From assembly GCA_012522645.1 (NCBI GenBank), contig JAAYKC010000001.1, positions 1 through 7,494 on the forward strand: a stretch of 7,494 nucleotides of DNA. Reading direction: 5' to 3'. A program made the position numbers and the translations under genes. Positions 5,944 through 7,494 of the stretch are shown here, piece after piece (positions within the stretch are counted from its first letter, which is position 1; each line of letters opens with the position of its first letter). The notes beneath the pieces are model-generated. The model saw nothing but the letters and a program-made list of their open reading frames with translations, was not told the DNA's origin and made no database searches. This stretch comes from Thermoplasmatales archaeon. GTDB taxonomy: Archaea > Thermoplasmatota > Thermoplasmata > Methanomassiliicoccales > Methanomethylophilaceae.

Positions 5944-5958
5944 CCGTTTTCGGTCACC
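5944..5958 (+). promoter_or_regulatory. Candidate operator upstream of the XPD-like helicase, shared with the RPA-like gene
   Basis: CCGTTTTCGGTCACC is followed by a C/T-rich tract, as is the matching element before the RPA-like gene. It contains the inverted repeat CCG-TTTT-CGG and the palindrome GGT-C-ACC. The element starts about 30 bp before the TTTATA core here and 27 bp before the TTATTAA core there. A regulatory role is inferred. Confidence 0.4.
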
Positions 5959-5968
5959 TCCCTTCATA

Positions 5969-5976
5969 TTTTTTTT
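5969..5976 (+). terminator. T-run, probable transcription stop of the serC-serA-DUF6015 unit
   Basis: Eight T residues on the coding strand follow the small gene by 32 bp. Oligo-T on the non-template strand is the main intrinsic stop signal in archaea and needs no hairpin, and I see none of weight here. The tract overlaps the TATA box of the next gene, so the same bases may serve two purposes. Confidence 0.45.
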
Positions 5977-5979
5977 ATA
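5972..5979 (+). promoter_or_regulatory. TATA box of the XPD-like helicase, probably leaderless
   Basis: TTTTTATA has its centre ~25 bp before the ATG at 6001, so transcription should begin at or beside the start codon. The only SD-like bases, GAGG at 5987-5990, would then lie upstream of the transcript start. The arrangement is the same as at purP. Confidence 0.55.
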
Positions 5980-6000
5980 CTTGTAAGAGGAAACGTCCCC

Positions 6001-7494
6001 ATGGACGTATTCCCCTACAGATACCGCAGCCATCAGCGCGACATCGTGGAATTCGTGAGAACGTCCGTGTCCGCCGGCAGTACGGCCGTGATGGAATCCC
6101 CCACTGGAACGGGCAAGACCGTATGCTCTCTGTCGGGGGTCCTCTCCGATGCGTTGGAAGCCGGCAGGAAGGTCCTGTTCCTGACCAGGACGAAGTCCCA
6201 GCAGAGGCAGGTGATATGCGAGCTGAGGGCGATCTCCGGACGCGTGCAGGTGTTCGGGGTGGCCATGCAGGGCCGCACACCGTCTACGTGCCCGTCCATA
6301 GCGGGGGACCCGGAGCTCTCGTCCGGATCGTCTGAGGAGCTGTCGAAGTACTGCTCGGCGATGAAGAAGGAGGTGAACGGCAGCAGGGACTGCGAATTCT
6401 TCGACAGGATGTGCAGAGAAGGGATAGACGACGTCCTGGATCATGTGCGCAGGACCATGCCCGAGCCTGAGGAGCTGCAGGCATATTGTGCGCAGAGGGG
6501 CATATGCCCGTATGAGACGGCGAAGGCGGCCCTGAGCCGTGCGGATGTCATAGCGGTGCCGTACTCATTCTTCGCGATCCCGGACATCAGGATGCGCCTG
6601 GAGGAATGGGGGAATTTCCAGTTGGAGGATGTCACGGTCATAGTCGACGAGGCGCACAATCTCCCGGACTATCTCAGGGATACCATGACATCGGAGTACA
6701 CGATGAACGCTCTGGGTCTCGCAGAGAATGAGGCAAAGGAGTGGGACGATCCGTTATTGTGCGAAGGTGTCAGAGCGACAAAGCTGACAGCAGCCCTCGG
6801 CATCGCTCTGAAGGAGGCTGTGGAGGAGTTCGTGAAAGAGGATGATGCTGTGCTGCCTCCTTACTATCTGCAGGACGCCCTCATGGGGAAACTGGGCGTA
6901 CCGTCCGCCTCCCTTGAGAGAGCATACAAATCATTGGTGGAGATGGGTGAGGTCGTAACCGAGAGCAAGAAGGCCCGCAGGAAGCTCCCGAGATCTTATA
7001 TGGGCTCCCTGGGCCGTTTTCTGCAGTTCTGGGTCCGATGCGAGGACGAGATCTATGTGAAACTGGTCAACGGAGGGGACAATCCCTCATTTGAGGCCTA
7101 TTGCATGGACCCCGCCCCGGCCGCGGAGCCCTTCAGGGTATGTCATTCCTCAGTTCATATGTCCGGGACCATGGGGCCTCTGGATGAGTACGCATCCGAA
7201 CTGGACCTGAGAAGGGCGAAGACCCAGGCATTCGATTCCCCCTTCGATCCCGGGAATCTGATGACGGTGTATGCTGAGGATGTCACCACCAAGTTCGAGG
7301 AGTTCGGGGCACAGGACAACAAGGACCGGATGATCTACCGCATAGTATCCCTGATCAGGGCAACGGAGAGGAACACCGCCGTCTTCTTCCCGTCATACAG
7401 GATAATGGACGAACTGCTGTCACTGGGTCTTGCGGAGCTGTTGGACAGGCCCACGTTCATGGAGGTCAGGGGCATGGACCAGTCAGAGCTTGCC
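6001..7494 (+). CDS. XPD/Rad3-family iron-sulfur DNA helicase, 3' end beyond the window
   Basis: The frame is open for 498 residues to the right edge. Superfamily 2 helicases of this family use ATP to unwind DNA 5'-3' in repair (XPD, DinG, FANCJ relatives). Visible motifs: YRYRSHQ near the N-terminus (Q-motif region), Walker A SPTGTGKT (33-40), motif Ia LTRTKSQ (61-67), Walker B DEAH (216-219), a motif III-like SGTMGP (388-393) where most relatives have SAT, and a motif IV-like VFFPSYRIMDEL (461-472). Motifs V and VI should lie in the missing ~120-150 residues. Between Walker A and B are Cys97, 118, 131, 138, 163 and 168. The last is in ICPYE, typical of the fourth cluster ligand, so a 4Fe-4S domain is very likely. 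Residues ~230-380 would form the arch and neighbouring parts. It has its own promoter and is separated from the upstream operon by a T run. The RPA-like gene at the other edge is a plausible functional partner. Confidence 0.88.
   Translation, partial: MDVFPYRYRSHQRDIVEFVRTSVSAGSTAVMESPTGTGKTVCSLSGVLSDALEAGRKVLFLTRTKSQQRQVICELRAISGRVQVFGVAMQGRTPSTCPSIAGDPELSSGSSEELSKYCSAMKKEVNGSRDCEFFDRMCREGIDDVLDHVRRTMPEPEELQAYCAQRGICPYETAKAALSRADVIAVPYSFFAIPDIRMRLEEWGNFQLEDVTVIVDEAHNLPDYLRDTMTSEYTMNALGLAENEAKEWDDPLLCEGVRATKLTAALGIALKEAVEEFVKEDDAVLPPYYLQDALMGKLGVPSASLERAYKSLVEMGEVVTESKKARRKLPRSYMGSLGRFLQFWVRCEDEIYVKLVNGGDNPSFEAYCMDPAPAAEPFRVCHSSVHMSGTMGPLDEYASELDLRRAKTQAFDSPFDPGNLMTVYAEDVTTKFEEFGAQDNKDRMIYRIVSLIRATERNTAVFFPSYRIMDELLSLGLAELLDRPTFMEVRGMDQSELA

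Noticed and set aside
5872..6444. 190-codon minus-strand frame over the DUF6015/XPD junction
   Set aside because: It covers the promoter and the first 150 codons of the helicase, and its translation is Arg/Gly/His-rich without motifs. The plus-strand frame has Walker A in this stretch.
7011..7021. GGGCCGTTTTC, an 11-base match to 5941-5951 upstream of the helicase
   Set aside because: It is in coding sequence (codons for LGRF) with no TATA box nearby and diverges right after the 11-mer, so it is taken as chance. It is kept as a warning for the shared-element claim.
1..7494. Search for tRNA/rRNA genes, CRISPR repeats, insertion sequences, integrases, toxin-antitoxin pairs and in-frame TAG (pyrrolysine) codons
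   Set aside because: None was seen by eye. All intergenic gaps are under 180 bp and are explained by promoters and short repeats, and every gene runs uninterrupted to a TGA or the window edge.

Overview
The window reads as ordinary core-genome DNA from a euryarchaeon. The best guess is a Thermoplasmata / Methanomassiliicoccales-like methanogen. That guess rests on an archaeal-only purine enzyme (PurP), a small protein resembling the archaeal DUF6015 family, AT-rich TATA-type promoters in otherwise moderately GC-rich DNA, heavy use of AGG and ATA codons, and TGA stops on all five complete genes. The lineage is inferred, since no rRNA or species marker is present.

Layout. (1) At the left edge, on the minus strand, is the N-terminal part of an RPA-like single-stranded-DNA-binding protein (1-323, cut by the edge). 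(2) A divergent promoter region of about 180 bp follows. (3) purP (503-1576) encodes FAICAR synthetase for IMP synthesis and is probably made from a leaderless transcript. (4) A class I/II PLP aminotransferase of the AspB type follows (1644-2795). (5) Next is a serine-biosynthesis unit: a class V aminotransferase with a TTG start (serC-like, 2885-3955), serA (3952-5532, overlapping serC by 4 bp), and a small DUF6015-like gene (5541-5936) 8 bp after serA. (6) A short promoter/terminator gap follows. (7) At the right edge is an XPD/Rad3-type iron-sulfur DNA helicase (6001 to the edge, 498 residues visible).

How the genes work together. SerA oxidises 3-phosphoglycerate to phosphohydroxypyruvate, and the class V aminotransferase would convert this to phosphoserine. 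The AspB-type enzyme may supply or recycle amino groups through aspartate/glutamate. The phosphatase that would finish serine (SerB) is not in the window. PurP serves purine synthesis. The two edge genes act on single-stranded DNA (coating and unwinding).

I see no mobile element, CRISPR array, tRNA/rRNA gene, prophage or defence cassette, and no clear new multi-gene system. The most interesting item is a small shared element, C[C/G]GTTTTCGGT[C/G]ACC. It lies in the same orientation and at nearly the same distance upstream of the TATA boxes of both DNA-transaction genes (RPA-like and XPD-like), so a common regulator is possible. Secondary items are a perfect 10-bp palindrome upstream of the serC promoter, the serA-linked small protein of unknown function, and two apparently leaderless promoters.
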